In this document: positions 1 through 8,040 of the stretch, piece after piece
Numbering within the stretch: position 1 is the stretch's first letter
Layout of the letters: the number at the start of each line of letters is the position of its first letter
From: DASXRC01 sp036506495
GTDB lineage: Bacteria > Actinomycetota > Actinomycetes > Mycobacteriales > Micromonosporaceae
Assembly (NCBI GenBank): GCA_036506495.1
Contig: DASXRQ010000224.1
Span: 1 to 62,560 of the forward strand
DNA length: 62,560 bases
Reading direction: 5' to 3'
The notes under the pieces: generated by a model
Seen by the model: the letters and a program-made list of their open reading frames with translations, nothing else
The model's database searches: none
What the model was told of the DNA's origin: nothing
Translations under genes and position numbers: made by a program

Positions 1-17
1 CAACGCCGCCAACCACC

Positions 18-68
18 CGTCCGCCGGCGGACGACGACCAACCACCGTTCTGACCGGGTGGCCACCCG
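18..68. terminator. Two perfect palindromes downstream of the HslV-like gene
   Basis: Two perfect inverted repeats lie just past the stop of the minus-strand gene that ends at 100: CGTCCGCCGGCGGACG at 18-33 and CGGGTGGCCACCCG at 55-68. Neither is followed by a T-run. They would be intrinsic terminators only of the U-less kind common in GC-rich actinobacteria. Nothing else is visible in positions 1-99. They could be incidental GC-rich palindromes. Confidence 0.3.
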
Positions 69-99
69 TGACCACCCGGCCAGCGCGCGGCGCGCATGC

Positions 100-639
100 C
101 TACCTGCCGATGGACAAACACACGAACGGCCCACGGACGCCCGCACTGAACCGCTCGGCTGCGGCGAGTGCGAGCTTTACGCGACGCCGCGGCTTAAGAC
201 CGGTGTCCGCGGTCGCGTACAGCGCGCCAAGCGCCACCTGATCGCCGCAGCCAACCGCCGCGTACCCGTCGGCGGCCCGGCCGACCTGATAGTCGTCATA
301 AACGGTGAACAGCTGACCTCGCACACCGACCAGGAACGTGCCGCCCTCCTCCCGTTCGTTCTCTTTCTTGGCCCAACCGCCGGCCTTCAGGCAGTCCCGG
401 ACCGCGTCGATGAACCTCGTCGCCATGAACCGGTCTAGGTCGCCGCGGGGCGGCGGCGGCTCCAGCGAGTACCGGATCAGCTGGCCCATCCGGAAGGATG
501 TCGTGAAGCCGAGCAGATACCGGCCGCTGCGGAAGACCTTGGTGTCCGCTCGCACGGCCAGATCTAGTCCAGACACCCCAGCGCTGTCCCCACCGAGATA
601 CACCGTGCCACGGTGGACGAGTCCCACGATCGCCGTCAT
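100..639 (-). CDS. Orphan proteasome-beta/HslV-like Ntn hydrolase
   Basis: This 179-aa protein resembles HslV and proteasome beta subunits. It begins MTAIVGLVHRG, with GGDSAG at 16-21. If Met1 is removed, the nucleophile would be Thr1, and Asp (residue 18) and Lys (residue 34) then fall at mature positions 17 and 33, the catalytic spacing of proteasome beta subunits. A GCGD motif near residue 130 sits where HslV has GSGG. The ATG at 639 is preferred over the in-frame GTG at 654 because it places Thr second. No HslU or other unfoldase and no proteasome alpha gene is nearby. Family membership is well supported from the sequence; peptidase activity is inferred. The substrate and partner are unknown. 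Confidence 0.75.
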   Translation of the reverse strand: MTAIVGLVHRGTVYLGGDSAGVSGLDLAVRADTKVFRSGRYLLGFTTSFRMGQLIRYSLEPPPPRGDLDRFMATRFIDAVRDCLKAGGWAKKENEREEGGTFLVGVRGQLFTVYDDYQVGRAADGYAAVGCGDQVALGALYATADTGLKPRRRVKLALAAAERFSAGVRGPFVCLSIGR

Positions 640-799
640 GGCGACGTGGCCCACCCGGCATGCCGAGGGCCGTCAACGAGGCTGTCCGCAATCGGACTGG
701 CCAGGCAGACTCGCCCAGGGTCTAGAGGCCGACGGCGCGCATGCCGCCCGGCGCGTACCGGTCACCACCGCAGGGTTGCGTCCCGGAAGAAACTCATCT

Positions 800-823
800 A
801 GCGTTGAGTTCATCGAGCGTTGA
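800..823 (+). promoter_or_regulatory. 16-bp-phased direct repeat upstream of ABC/TetR operon
   Basis: AGCGTTGA occurs at 800-807 and again at 816-823, and each copy is followed by a TT(C)-containing half site (TTGAGTTCA, TTGAATTTCA). The stretch is clearly AT-richer than its surroundings and lies 20-40 bp before the ATP-binding gene, whose ribosome site GGAGGG is at 831-836. The operon's third gene encodes a TetR regulator, so this is the best operator/promoter candidate for autoregulation. The rest of 655-842 shows no gene. Confidence 0.4.
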
Positions 824-842
824 ATTTCAGGGAGGGACTCGC

Positions 843-1571
843 ATGGACTCCGGTATCGAGGTCCGGGACCTCGTCGTCGACCGCGGCAAGCGGGAGGTCT
901 TGCACGGCTTCACGGCCACGATCCCCCGCGGCAGCGTCACCGGCCTGCTCGGTCCGAGCGGGAGCGGCAAGACGACGCTGATGCGCGCCGTGGTCGGCGT
1001 GCAGATCATTCGGTCCGGCACGGTCACCGTGCTGGGCGAGCCGGCCGGCTCGGCGGGCCTACGCCACCGGATCGGCTACCTGACCCAGGACCCCAGCGTG
1101 TACGCCGACCTCACGGTCCGGGAGAACACGCGCTACTTCGCCTCGCTGTACGGCCTGGGGGCCAAGGACGCGGACGAGGCGATCGCGACGGTCGGCCTGG
1201 CCGACGCCGCACACCAGCTCATCAGCACGCTGTCCGGCGGCCAGCACAGCCGGGCCTCGCTGGCCTGCGCGCTGGTGAGCAAGCCCGAACTGCTGGTGCT
1301 GGACGAGCCGACCGTCGGGCAGGACCCGGTGCTCCGCGATGAGCTGTGGACACGGTTCCGCCAGCTGGCCGCCGACGGCGTCACGCTGCTGGTGTCCAGC
1401 CATGTGATGGACGAGGCGAACCGCTGCGATCGGCTGCTGCTGATCCGCGACGGTTACCTCATCGCCGACGACGCGCCGGCCGCCGTGAAGGCCGCGGCCA
1501 GCACCAACGACCTGGACGAGGCGTTCCTGCGGCTGATCAGGGACCGGGAGAAGACGGGGGTGACCAACTGA
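843..1571 (+). CDS. ABC-2 exporter ATP-binding protein
   Basis: This 242-aa nucleotide-binding subunit of an export-type ABC transporter has Walker A GPSGSGKTT (37-45), signature LSGGQ (130-134), Walker B LVLDE (151-155) and switch His187. The ATG at 843 is chosen because GGAGGG lies 6-12 nt upstream. In-frame sequence reaches back to 741 but lacks a ribosome site. The stop overlaps the permease start by one base (TGATG), so the two are translationally coupled, and a TetR gene follows. The layout is typical of a drug or lipid efflux operon such as the DrrAB or YadG/H classes. The substrate cannot be told from sequence. Confidence 0.9.
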   Translation: MDSGIEVRDLVVDRGKREVLHGFTATIPRGSVTGLLGPSGSGKTTLMRAVVGVQIIRSGTVTVLGEPAGSAGLRHRIGYLTQDPSVYADLTVRENTRYFASLYGLGAKDADEAIATVGLADAAHQLISTLSGGQHSRASLACALVSKPELLVLDEPTVGQDPVLRDELWTRFRQLAADGVTLLVSSHVMDEANRCDRLLLIRDGYLIADDAPAAVKAAASTNDLDEAFLRLIRDREKTGVTN

Positions 1572-2308
1572 TGTCCGTACACATCCTCGGCAGCACCATC
1601 CGCCGGATCCTCCAGCAACTGCGACACGACCGGCGCACGATCGCGCTGATGCTGTTCGTGCCGATCCTGTTGCTGACCCTGCTCTACTTCATGTTCGAGC
1701 ACCAGGAGCGGGTTTTCGACGGCGTCGCCCTCATCATGCTGGGCCTCTTCCCGTTCATCATCATGTTCCTCGTGACGAGCATCGCGATGCTGCGCGAGCG
1801 CACGACCGGCACGCTGGAGCGCTTGTTCACCACGCCGGTAGGCAAGCTGGACCTGCTCTTCGGGTACGGCATCGCGTTCGGCGTCGTCGCCGCGATCCAG
1901 GCGACCGTGGCGTCCGCGCTGGCACACTGGCTGCTCGACCTCGACACCGCGGGCAGCATCTGGCTGGTCATCCTCATCGCGGTCTCGAACGCGGTGCTCG
2001 GTGTCGCCCTCGGCCTGTTGTGCAGCGCCTTCGCGCGCACCGAGTTCCAGGCTGTGCAGTTCATGCCCGTCGTCGCGCTTCCGCAGATCCTGCTGTGCGG
2101 ACTGTTCGTCGCCCGCGGGCAGATGGCCGGCTGGTTGCAGGCGATCAGCGACGTCCTGCCGTTGTCGTACTCGGTCGAGGCTCTCCAACAGGTGGGCCGG
2201 TTCCCCGACCCCACGACGACGATGTGGCGCGACCTGGCCATCGTGCTGGGGGCGGTGCTGCTCGCGCTGGTCCTGGCCGCGGCCACGCTGCGGCGCCGCA
2301 CAGCCTAG
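1571..2308 (+). CDS. ABC-2 type permease
   Basis: The 245-aa membrane subunit partners the ATPase encoded immediately upstream. Six hydrophobic segments are visible at about 23-41, 51-73, 98-118, 129-152, 162-182 and 221-240. The cytoplasmic loop after the second carries RERTTGTLERLFTTPV (75-90), the hallmark of ABC-2 permeases. The start codon overlaps the ATPase stop. A homodimeric permease with two ATPase copies is the usual assembly for this family. The exported compound is unknown; multidrug export is the default inference given the adjoining TetR gene. Confidence 0.9.
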   Translation: MSVHILGSTIRRILQQLRHDRRTIALMLFVPILLLTLLYFMFEHQERVFDGVALIMLGLFPFIIMFLVTSIAMLRERTTGTLERLFTTPVGKLDLLFGYGIAFGVVAAIQATVASALAHWLLDLDTAGSIWLVILIAVSNAVLGVALGLLCSAFARTEFQAVQFMPVVALPQILLCGLFVARGQMAGWLQAISDVLPLSYSVEALQQVGRFPDPTTTMWRDLAIVLGAVLLALVLAAATLRRRTA

Positions 2309-2316
2309 GGGTACGC

Positions 2317-2910
2317 GTGGCGCGACGCACCGGGCGGCGGCCCGGCAACCCGGACACCCGCGAGGCGATCCTGACCGCGGCACGGAACGCGTTCGCCGAT
2401 CGCGGGTACGACGGGGCCTCAATTCGCTCCATCGCGACCGGCGCCGGGGTCGACCCGGCGCTGGTCCACCACTACTTCGGCACCAAGGAACAGCTGTTCA
2501 TGGACGTCGTCGGCGCACCGATCGACCCACGGGAGGTCCTGCCGCGCGTCGTCGCCGGCGGCAAGGAAGAGGTCGGTGAGCGGTTGGTGCGCACGATGCT
2601 GTCCATCTGGGACTCCCCGGCCGGTGCCGCCGGCGTCGCACTCATGCGCTCGGCGCTGAGCCATGACTGGACCGCACGCCTCATGCGGGAGTTCCTCACC
2701 ACCCAGATCCTGCGCCGGGTGATGAAGCAGCTCGACATGAACCCGCGCGAGGCGCCGCTGCGTGCCTCGCTCGTCGCCTCCCAGGTCGCCGGTCTGGCGA
2801 TGGTTAGGTACGTGCTGAAGATTGAGCCGCTCGCGTCCGCGCCGCCGGACGTCGTGGTCGCGGCGGTCGCACCGACGATTCAGCGGTACGTCACGGGCGA
2901 TCTAAGCTAG
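2317..2910 (+). CDS. TetR-family transcriptional regulator
   Basis: This 197-aa regulator has an N-terminal helix-turn-helix at about 35-54, within the conserved pattern from REAILTAARNAFADRGYDG to HHYFGTKEQLF. The C-terminal ligand-binding domain resembles TetR_C_33-type domains. The GTG at 2317 starts eight bases after the permease stop; in-frame sequence upstream belongs to a different frame of the permease. It probably represses its own operon until the exported ligand binds. The direct repeats at 800-823 are candidate sites. Confidence 0.85.
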   Translation: MARRTGRRPGNPDTREAILTAARNAFADRGYDGASIRSIATGAGVDPALVHHYFGTKEQLFMDVVGAPIDPREVLPRVVAGGKEEVGERLVRTMLSIWDSPAGAAGVALMRSALSHDWTARLMREFLTTQILRRVMKQLDMNPREAPLRASLVASQVAGLAMVRYVLKIEPLASAPPDVVVAAVAPTIQRYVTGDLS

Positions 2911-2915
2911 CGGCC

Positions 2916-3662
2916 GTGGCCGCATCGATTTCCTTCGACCGCATCGCCGACCGCTACGACGAGACGCGCGGCGGCGAGGACCGCGGCCGCCACACGGCCG
3001 AGGGCCTGGTGCCCTGGCTGGTGCCCGGGTCCGTCCTCGAGATCGGCGTCGGCACCGCGCTCGTCGCGAAGGCGCTGCTCGAGCAGGGGTACGCCGTGTG
3101 CGGCGTCGACCTCTCCCTGGCGATGCTCGCCCGCGCCCGCGACCGCATCGGGAACCGGGTGGTGCGTGCGGACGCGCTGGCGCTACCGATGGCCGGCGGT
3201 GCGGTCGACAACGTCGTGTTCGTGGCGGCCCTCCACGCCATCGGCGACACCGTCCGCGCGGTGGCCGAGGCGGCGCGGGTGCTGCGCCCCGGCGGCCGGC
3301 TGCTCGTGGCGCACGGCGTACCCATACGGGACGACGATGACCTCGAGGCGGCCACCGCCGGGTTGGCGCCACTGCGCGAGGCGCGGTTCGACACCCCGGC
3401 CGCCGTCGATTCGGCGGCCGGCGCGGCCGGTCTTCGCCTGGTCGCCGACCGGCTCACTGCCGCCTGGAACAAGGCCGGCGACAGCCCGAACCAGGCGGCC
3501 GCCGGCCTCGAGCAGCGCCTGTGGTCGTGGCTCTGGGACGTCGACGACGCGACCTGGTCCGCGGTGGTGGCGCCGGCCATCGAACGGCTCCGGGCGCTGC
3601 CCGACCCCGACCGCCGCCGCCCCGACACCGGCCGGATGCGCCTGGCCGTGTTCGAGCGCTAG
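2916..3662 (+). CDS. Class I SAM-dependent methyltransferase
   Basis: This 248-aa protein has the Methyltransf_11 fold: motif I VLEIGVGTAL (about 40-49), an acidic residue ending beta-2 in CGVDLS (about 64-69), and LRPGGRLLVAHG later. The GTG at 2916 lies 7 nt after TAAGCT (2903-2908), so the transcript may be leaderless with its promoter inside the end of the TetR gene. Its stop shares CTAG with the stop of the convergent ABC gene. The methyl acceptor cannot be assigned. UbiE/small-molecule type is the broadest safe call. Confidence 0.8.
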   Translation: MAASISFDRIADRYDETRGGEDRGRHTAEGLVPWLVPGSVLEIGVGTALVAKALLEQGYAVCGVDLSLAMLARARDRIGNRVVRADALALPMAGGAVDNVVFVAALHAIGDTVRAVAEAARVLRPGGRLLVAHGVPIRDDDDLEAATAGLAPLREARFDTPAAVDSAAGAAGLRLVADRLTAAWNKAGDSPNQAAAGLEQRLWSWLWDVDDATWSAVVAPAIERLRALPDPDRRRPDTGRMRLAVFER

Positions 3663-5440
3663 CGGGTCTGCTCCAACCAGGAGGCGTACAGCAGGGCGTA
3701 CACCGAATCGGGCTCCCGCACCAGCTCCTCGTGGGTGCCGCGCTGAACGATCCGGCCACCGTCCACGACGATGACCTCGTCCGCGGCCTGGGCCGTCGAC
3801 AGCCGGTGCGCGATCGCGATCGTGGTGCGGCCGCGGGTCACCGCGTCGAGCGTGCGTTGCAGGCGTACCTCGGTTGCCGGGTCGACCGCGCTCGTAGCCT
3901 CATCGAGCACGAGCAGGTCTGGGTCGGCCACGTACGCCCGGGCCAGCGCCACCAGCTGCCGCTCCCCCACGGACAGCGCCTCGCCACGCTCGCCCACCGG
4001 CGTGTCGAGGCCGTCGGCCAGTCCGTCCAGCCAGTCACCGAGGCCCAGCTCCGCGAACGCGAGAATCAGGTCGTCGTCCGAAATGGACGGTCGCCCGAAG
4101 CGCACGTTGTCGCCCACCGAGGCGTCGAACAGGAACCCGTCCTGCGGCACCATCACCACGCGCGAGCGCAGCGACGCGAACCGCACCTTGTCCAGCGGTA
4201 CGCCGGAGAGCAGCACCCGCCCGCGGCTCGGGTCCATGAGCCGGGTGAGCAGCTTCGCGAACGTGGTCTTACCGCTGCCCGTCTCGCCCACAACCGCCAC
4301 CCGGGTCTTCGCCGGGATCTCGAGGTCCACATCGGACAACACATCGGGACCCCCGGGGTACGCGAAGAACACGTCGGCGAACCGGACGTCGAGCGGTCCG
4401 GTCGGCAGGTCCACGCCGTTCTCGCCAGGGTCCGCCACGTCCGGCGCCACGTCCAGCACGTCGAGCACCCGGCGCCAGCCCGCGATCGCGTTCTGCGCCT
4501 CGTTGAGCACCTCGGTCGCGATCTGCACCGGCTGGATGAACAACGTGACCAGCAGCAGGAACGCGGTCAGCTGCCCGATCTCGATCGTGCCGGCGACGCC
4601 GAGGCGGATACCGAGCACCACGACCGCCGCGAGCGCCAGGCCGGCGGCGATCTCCCCGGTGGAGAAGCCGATGACGCTCGTGCGCATGGCCCGGCGTTGG
4701 GCGCGCTGGTGGTCGTCGATGGCGGCGTCGAGCCGGCGGGCCGTGCGGCCGGAGATCCCGTATGCGCGGATCACCGACGCTCCGACCACGCTCTCCGCCA
4801 CGACGGCGAGCAGCGTGCCCATCCGTCGGCGCACCTCGCCGTACGCGGCCCCGAGGCGCCGCTGGAACGCCCGGATCACGAGGACGGCCGGCACGAACGC
4901 GGCGTACACGACCAGCGTCAGCTGCCACGAGTAGACGGCCATGACCAACGTGGTGACGACGACCTGGCCGGTGCTGATGAGCAGGATCACGCCGCCCCAC
5001 TGCAGGAACTGGGTGATCTGGTCGACGTCGCTGGTGACCCGGGAGACCAGCGACCCGCGGCGTTCGGCCTGCTGGTGCAGCATCGACAGGTCGTGCACGT
5101 GCCGGAACGTGCGGGTGCGCACGCCGGCGAGCGCGGTCTCGCTGACCGTGAACAGCCGACGCATCATCAGGTAGCCGCAGGCCGTGGTGAACGCGAGGAT
5201 CACGGCGGTGACCGCGACGACCACGAAGATCACGCCCAGGTTCGGGCCGTCGGCGCGCTGCAGGCCACGGTCGATGCCCTGCTGCACCGCGACGGGCACC
5301 GCGACACGGCCGGACATCGCGACGAGGGCAAGGGCCAGCGTGCCGGCGAGCCCCGCCCGCAGTTCCGGGGAGAGCGCGAGCCCGCGCCGCAGCGTGCGCC
5401 ACGTCGTCTCGGGGTGCTCGGGGATCACCTGCGTGTTCAT
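3659..5440 (-). CDS. ABC exporter half-transporter, subunit with degenerate signature motif
   Basis: This 593-aa half-transporter has a six-helix membrane domain (about 25-310) fused to a nucleotide-binding domain. Walker A is GETGSGKTT (about 384-392), Walker B is LLVLDEATSAVD (about 509-520) and the switch His lies in AIAHRLST (about 541). Its signature reads LSVGE instead of LSGGQ. The ATG overlaps the stop of the second half-transporter by four bases. Together they look like a heterodimeric exporter of the TM287/288, BmrCD or Rv1273c/Rv1272c type. The substrate (drug, lipid or peptide) is unknown. Confidence 0.88.
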   Translation of the reverse strand: MNTQVIPEHPETTWRTLRRGLALSPELRAGLAGTLALALVAMSGRVAVPVAVQQGIDRGLQRADGPNLGVIFVVVAVTAVILAFTTACGYLMMRRLFTVSETALAGVRTRTFRHVHDLSMLHQQAERRGSLVSRVTSDVDQITQFLQWGGVILLISTGQVVVTTLVMAVYSWQLTLVVYAAFVPAVLVIRAFQRRLGAAYGEVRRRMGTLLAVVAESVVGASVIRAYGISGRTARRLDAAIDDHQRAQRRAMRTSVIGFSTGEIAAGLALAAVVVLGIRLGVAGTIEIGQLTAFLLLVTLFIQPVQIATEVLNEAQNAIAGWRRVLDVLDVAPDVADPGENGVDLPTGPLDVRFADVFFAYPGGPDVLSDVDLEIPAKTRVAVVGETGSGKTTFAKLLTRLMDPSRGRVLLSGVPLDKVRFASLRSRVVMVPQDGFLFDASVGDNVRFGRPSISDDDLILAFAELGLGDWLDGLADGLDTPVGERGEALSVGERQLVALARAYVADPDLLVLDEATSAVDPATEVRLQRTLDAVTRGRTTIAIAHRLSTAQAADEVIVVDGGRIVQRGTHEELVREPDSVYALLYASWLEQTR

Positions 5441-7269
5441 AGAGCCAGCTCGTCGTACGCGTGCTCCCGCTGCCGCTCCGCCTCGGCCCGCTCGTACGCG
5501 GTGACGAGGTTGGCGTATCCCGGCACGGTGGCCACCAGGTCGGTGTGCGTGCCGCGCCCGACCACGCGGCCGTGTTCGAGGTAGACCACCTCGTCGGCGA
5601 GCGCGATCGTGGCCCGCCGGTACGCCACGACGAGGATCGACGCCCGCGGCGCTCCCCCGTTGCTGCGCAGCGCGGACAGGATGGCGGCCTCCACCCGCGG
5701 GTCGACCGCGCTCGTCGCGTCGTCGAGAACGAGCAGCCGCGGCCGGCCGGCGAGCGCCCGCGCAAGCGTGAGCCGCTGCCGCTGCCCGCCGGACAACGAG
5801 GTGCCGCGCTCACCGACCTCGGTGTCGAGCCCATCGGGCAACCGCGCGATGAAGCCGTCGGCCTGCGCCAGCCGCAGCGCCGCCCACGCCTCCGCGTCGG
5901 CCGAGTCCGGCCGGTCCAGGGTGACGTTGGCCCGCACGGTGTCGTCGAAGACGAACGGCACCTGCGGCACGAGGGCGACCGCCGCCGCGAGTGCGGACGC
6001 GTCGAGCGTACGGACGTCGACGCCGTCGATCGAAACCTCGCCGGCGCGCGGGTCGACGAGTCGGGCGGCGAGCGAGGCGACCGTCGACTTGCCCGACCCG
6101 GTCGGGCCGACCAGGGCGACCGTGCGGCCGGCCGGCACGGTGAACGAGACGTCGTGGAGCACGGCCGGTCCGCGGTCGCCGAAGGCCGTCTCGTATCCGA
6201 AGGTGACGTTATCGAAGCGCAACTCGGCCGGTGCGTGGGTACGGTCGGGCGCGACCAGGCCGTACGCCATCTCGCCCGTCGCGGTCAGCACGTGCTGGAT
6301 GCGGTCCCAGCCGGCGACGCTGCGCGGCAGCTCGGCAAGCACCCAGCCGATGGCCCGCACCGGGAACGCGAGAAGGGTGAACAGGAACGCGACGCTGACG
6401 ACCTCCCGGACCTCGACCGCGCCCTGACCCAGCCGCCAGGCGCCGGCCAGGAGCACCGCGAGGGTGCCGAGGCTGGGCAGCGTCTCGAGCATCGGGTCGA
6501 AGAACCCGCGCAGCCGGCCGACCGCGATCAGGGCGTCGCGCAGCTCCGCGGCCTTCGCCCCGAACCGGGTGGTCTCGTCCGCCTCCCGGCCCATCGTCTT
6601 GACGACGAGGGCGCCGTCGAAGCTCTCGTGGGCGATCGCGCTCACCTCGGCGCGCAGCCGCTGGGCCGTGGCCTGCCGCGGTGCCATCCGCCGGGAGTAC
6701 ACCACGTTGAGCACGAACAGGGCCGGGAACACGGTGACGCCGACCAGGGCCAGCACCCAGTCCGTGGCGAACAGCGCGACGATCGCGGTGAGCAGCATGA
6801 CCACCGTGCCGACCGCGAACGGCAGCGGCGCGATCGGGAACCAGGCGGCCTCGACGTCGGAGTTCGCGTTGGACAGCAGAGTGCCCGTTGCGTGCCGATG
6901 GTGCCACGCGAGCGGCAGCTCCAGATACTTGCGGGTGACCCGGCGCCGGTAGTCGGCCTGCAGCCTGAACTGCATGTACCCCGCCCCGAGCCGGCGGCCG
7001 AAAATGCCGACCACCTTGACCAGGCTGACCCCGAGCAGCGTGGCGGCAGCGAGGGCGAGCAGTCCGGTGTCGACGCGTCCGCGCTGGATCGCGGGGATCG
7101 CGATGTCGCCGATGACGACGCCGAACACGTACGCACTGGCGATCGTGAGCCCGCCGAAGAGCACACTGCCGACGACCGCGACGGTGAAGATGCGCGGCTG
7201 TTCACGGATCGCGTGGCCCAACACCCGTAGGCCACGCACCAACACGTCCCGGCTCGTTCTATTTGTCAC
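5437..7269 (-). CDS. ABC exporter half-transporter, subunit with degenerate catalytic site
   Basis: This 610-aa partner of the 593-aa half-transporter is transcribed first in the pair. It has an N-terminal transmembrane domain, Walker A GPTGSGKST (about 388-396) and a canonical signature LSGGQ (about 490). Walker B ends LLVLDD, so the catalytic Glu is Asp, and the switch-His position reads VVAYRRAT, with no His. Its own ATP site should therefore hydrolyse poorly while its signature serves the partner's good site. The promoter would lie in 7270-7325, the 56-bp divergent gap with the TIGR03085 gene. Confidence 0.87.
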   Translation of the reverse strand: MTNRTSRDVLVRGLRVLGHAIREQPRIFTVAVVGSVLFGGLTIASAYVFGVVIGDIAIPAIQRGRVDTGLLALAAATLLGVSLVKVVGIFGRRLGAGYMQFRLQADYRRRVTRKYLELPLAWHHRHATGTLLSNANSDVEAAWFPIAPLPFAVGTVVMLLTAIVALFATDWVLALVGVTVFPALFVLNVVYSRRMAPRQATAQRLRAEVSAIAHESFDGALVVKTMGREADETTRFGAKAAELRDALIAVGRLRGFFDPMLETLPSLGTLAVLLAGAWRLGQGAVEVREVVSVAFLFTLLAFPVRAIGWVLAELPRSVAGWDRIQHVLTATGEMAYGLVAPDRTHAPAELRFDNVTFGYETAFGDRGPAVLHDVSFTVPAGRTVALVGPTGSGKSTVASLAARLVDPRAGEVSIDGVDVRTLDASALAAAVALVPQVPFVFDDTVRANVTLDRPDSADAEAWAALRLAQADGFIARLPDGLDTEVGERGTSLSGGQRQRLTLARALAGRPRLLVLDDATSAVDPRVEAAILSALRSNGGAPRASILVVAYRRATIALADEVVYLEHGRVVGRGTHTDLVATVPGYANLVTAYERAEAERQREHAYDELAL

Positions 7270-7313
7270 GATCTCCCCGCACGTCGTAACTGGTTCGTCG
7301 GTCCACTCATCCT

Positions 7314-7319
7314 TACCAT
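7314..7319 (+). promoter_or_regulatory. -10 box of leaderless TIGR03085 gene
   Basis: TACCAT is followed by six bases and then the ATG at 7326. This matches the leaderless architecture seen repeatedly in the window. No purine-rich ribosome site precedes the ATG. No clear -35 element is visible. Confidence 0.45.
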
Positions 7320-7325
7320 CGCAAC

Positions 7326-7958
7326 ATGTCCCGGTACGCGCAGGCCGAGCGCCGGGCGCTCGCCGACCTGCTGCTCGCGCTCGGCCCGGACGAACCCACG
7401 CTGTGCGCCGGCTGGACGACCCGGGATCTCGCGGCCCACCTGGTGGTACGCGACCGCCGGCCGGACGCGGCGGCCGGCATCGCGGTCCGGCCGCTACGCA
7501 AATGGGGTGACCGGGTGCGGGACCGCCTCGCGCGGACGCCGTTCCCGGAGCTGGTGGCCAGGCTGCGCCGGGCGCCGTGGTGGAGCCCGGTCAGCAACCC
7601 CGTCCTCGACCCGGCCTTCAACACTCTCGAATACTTCGTGCACCACGAGGACGTGCGGCGGGCCCAGCCCGGCTGGCGGCCGCGCGAGCTGGGCCGCGGA
7701 CACCAGGAGGCGCTCTGGGGACAGGTGTCGCGCGTGGCCGGACTTGGGCTGCGCCGGCTGCCGGCCAGCGTCGTGATCCAATCACCGGGGTACGGCGAGG
7801 TGCACGTCGGCGCGGGCGGTCCGCCGGTACGCCTGGTGGGCGCGCCCGGCGAGCTGCTCATGTTCCTGACCGGGCGGCAACGGGTGGCCCGGGTCCAGGT
7901 CGACGCGCCGGCGGCGCTCGCCGACCGGCTGCGCACCGCTCGCCTGGGCATCCGGTGA
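7326..7958 (+). CDS. TIGR03085-family (DinB/MDMPI-like) protein
   Basis: This 210-aa protein belongs to the actinobacterial TIGR03085 group of the DinB/maleylpyruvate-isomerase N-terminal superfamily. It carries the pattern CAGWTTRDLAAHL (27-39) with His38 and a later FVHHEDVRR (104-112). These histidines supply the metal ligands in the superfamily, several members of which are mycothiol-dependent. The ATG appears leaderless. Function is unproven: a thiol-linked enzyme is plausible by family, but no pathway partner is adjacent. Confidence 0.75.
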   Translation: MSRYAQAERRALADLLLALGPDEPTLCAGWTTRDLAAHLVVRDRRPDAAAGIAVRPLRKWGDRVRDRLARTPFPELVARLRRAPWWSPVSNPVLDPAFNTLEYFVHHEDVRRAQPGWRPRELGRGHQEALWGQVSRVAGLGLRRLPASVVIQSPGYGEVHVGAGGPPVRLVGAPGELLMFLTGRQRVARVQVDAPAALADRLRTARLGIR

Positions 7959-7967
7959 CCTACCGGT

Positions 7968-7989
7968 CCGCTGGACCAGCGGCTACCCT
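7968..7989 (+). promoter_or_regulatory. Palindrome and -10 box upstream of fadD-like gene
   Basis: CCGCTGG-A-CCAGCGG (7968-7982) is a perfect 7-bp-arm palindrome. TACCCT (7984-7989) follows one base later and fits a -10 element. A repressor bound here would cover the -35/spacer region of the acyl-CoA synthetase promoter. GGAGG at 8028-8032 is the ribosome site for the GTG at 8041. The palindrome lacks a T-run, so a terminator for the upstream gene is less likely. Confidence 0.4.
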
Positions 7990-8040
7990 CGGGTAACGCC
8001 GGCGTGAGGTGACGCCGGTCACTTCCTGGAGGCTCGTCCC

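Noticed and set aside
3521..7230. Long plus-strand open frames (687 and 589 codons) opposite the ABC exporter genes
   Set aside because: They are antisense shadows of clear ABC transporter genes, with Arg/His/Gly-rich composition, no motifs and no ribosome sites. Such frames are expected at this GC content.
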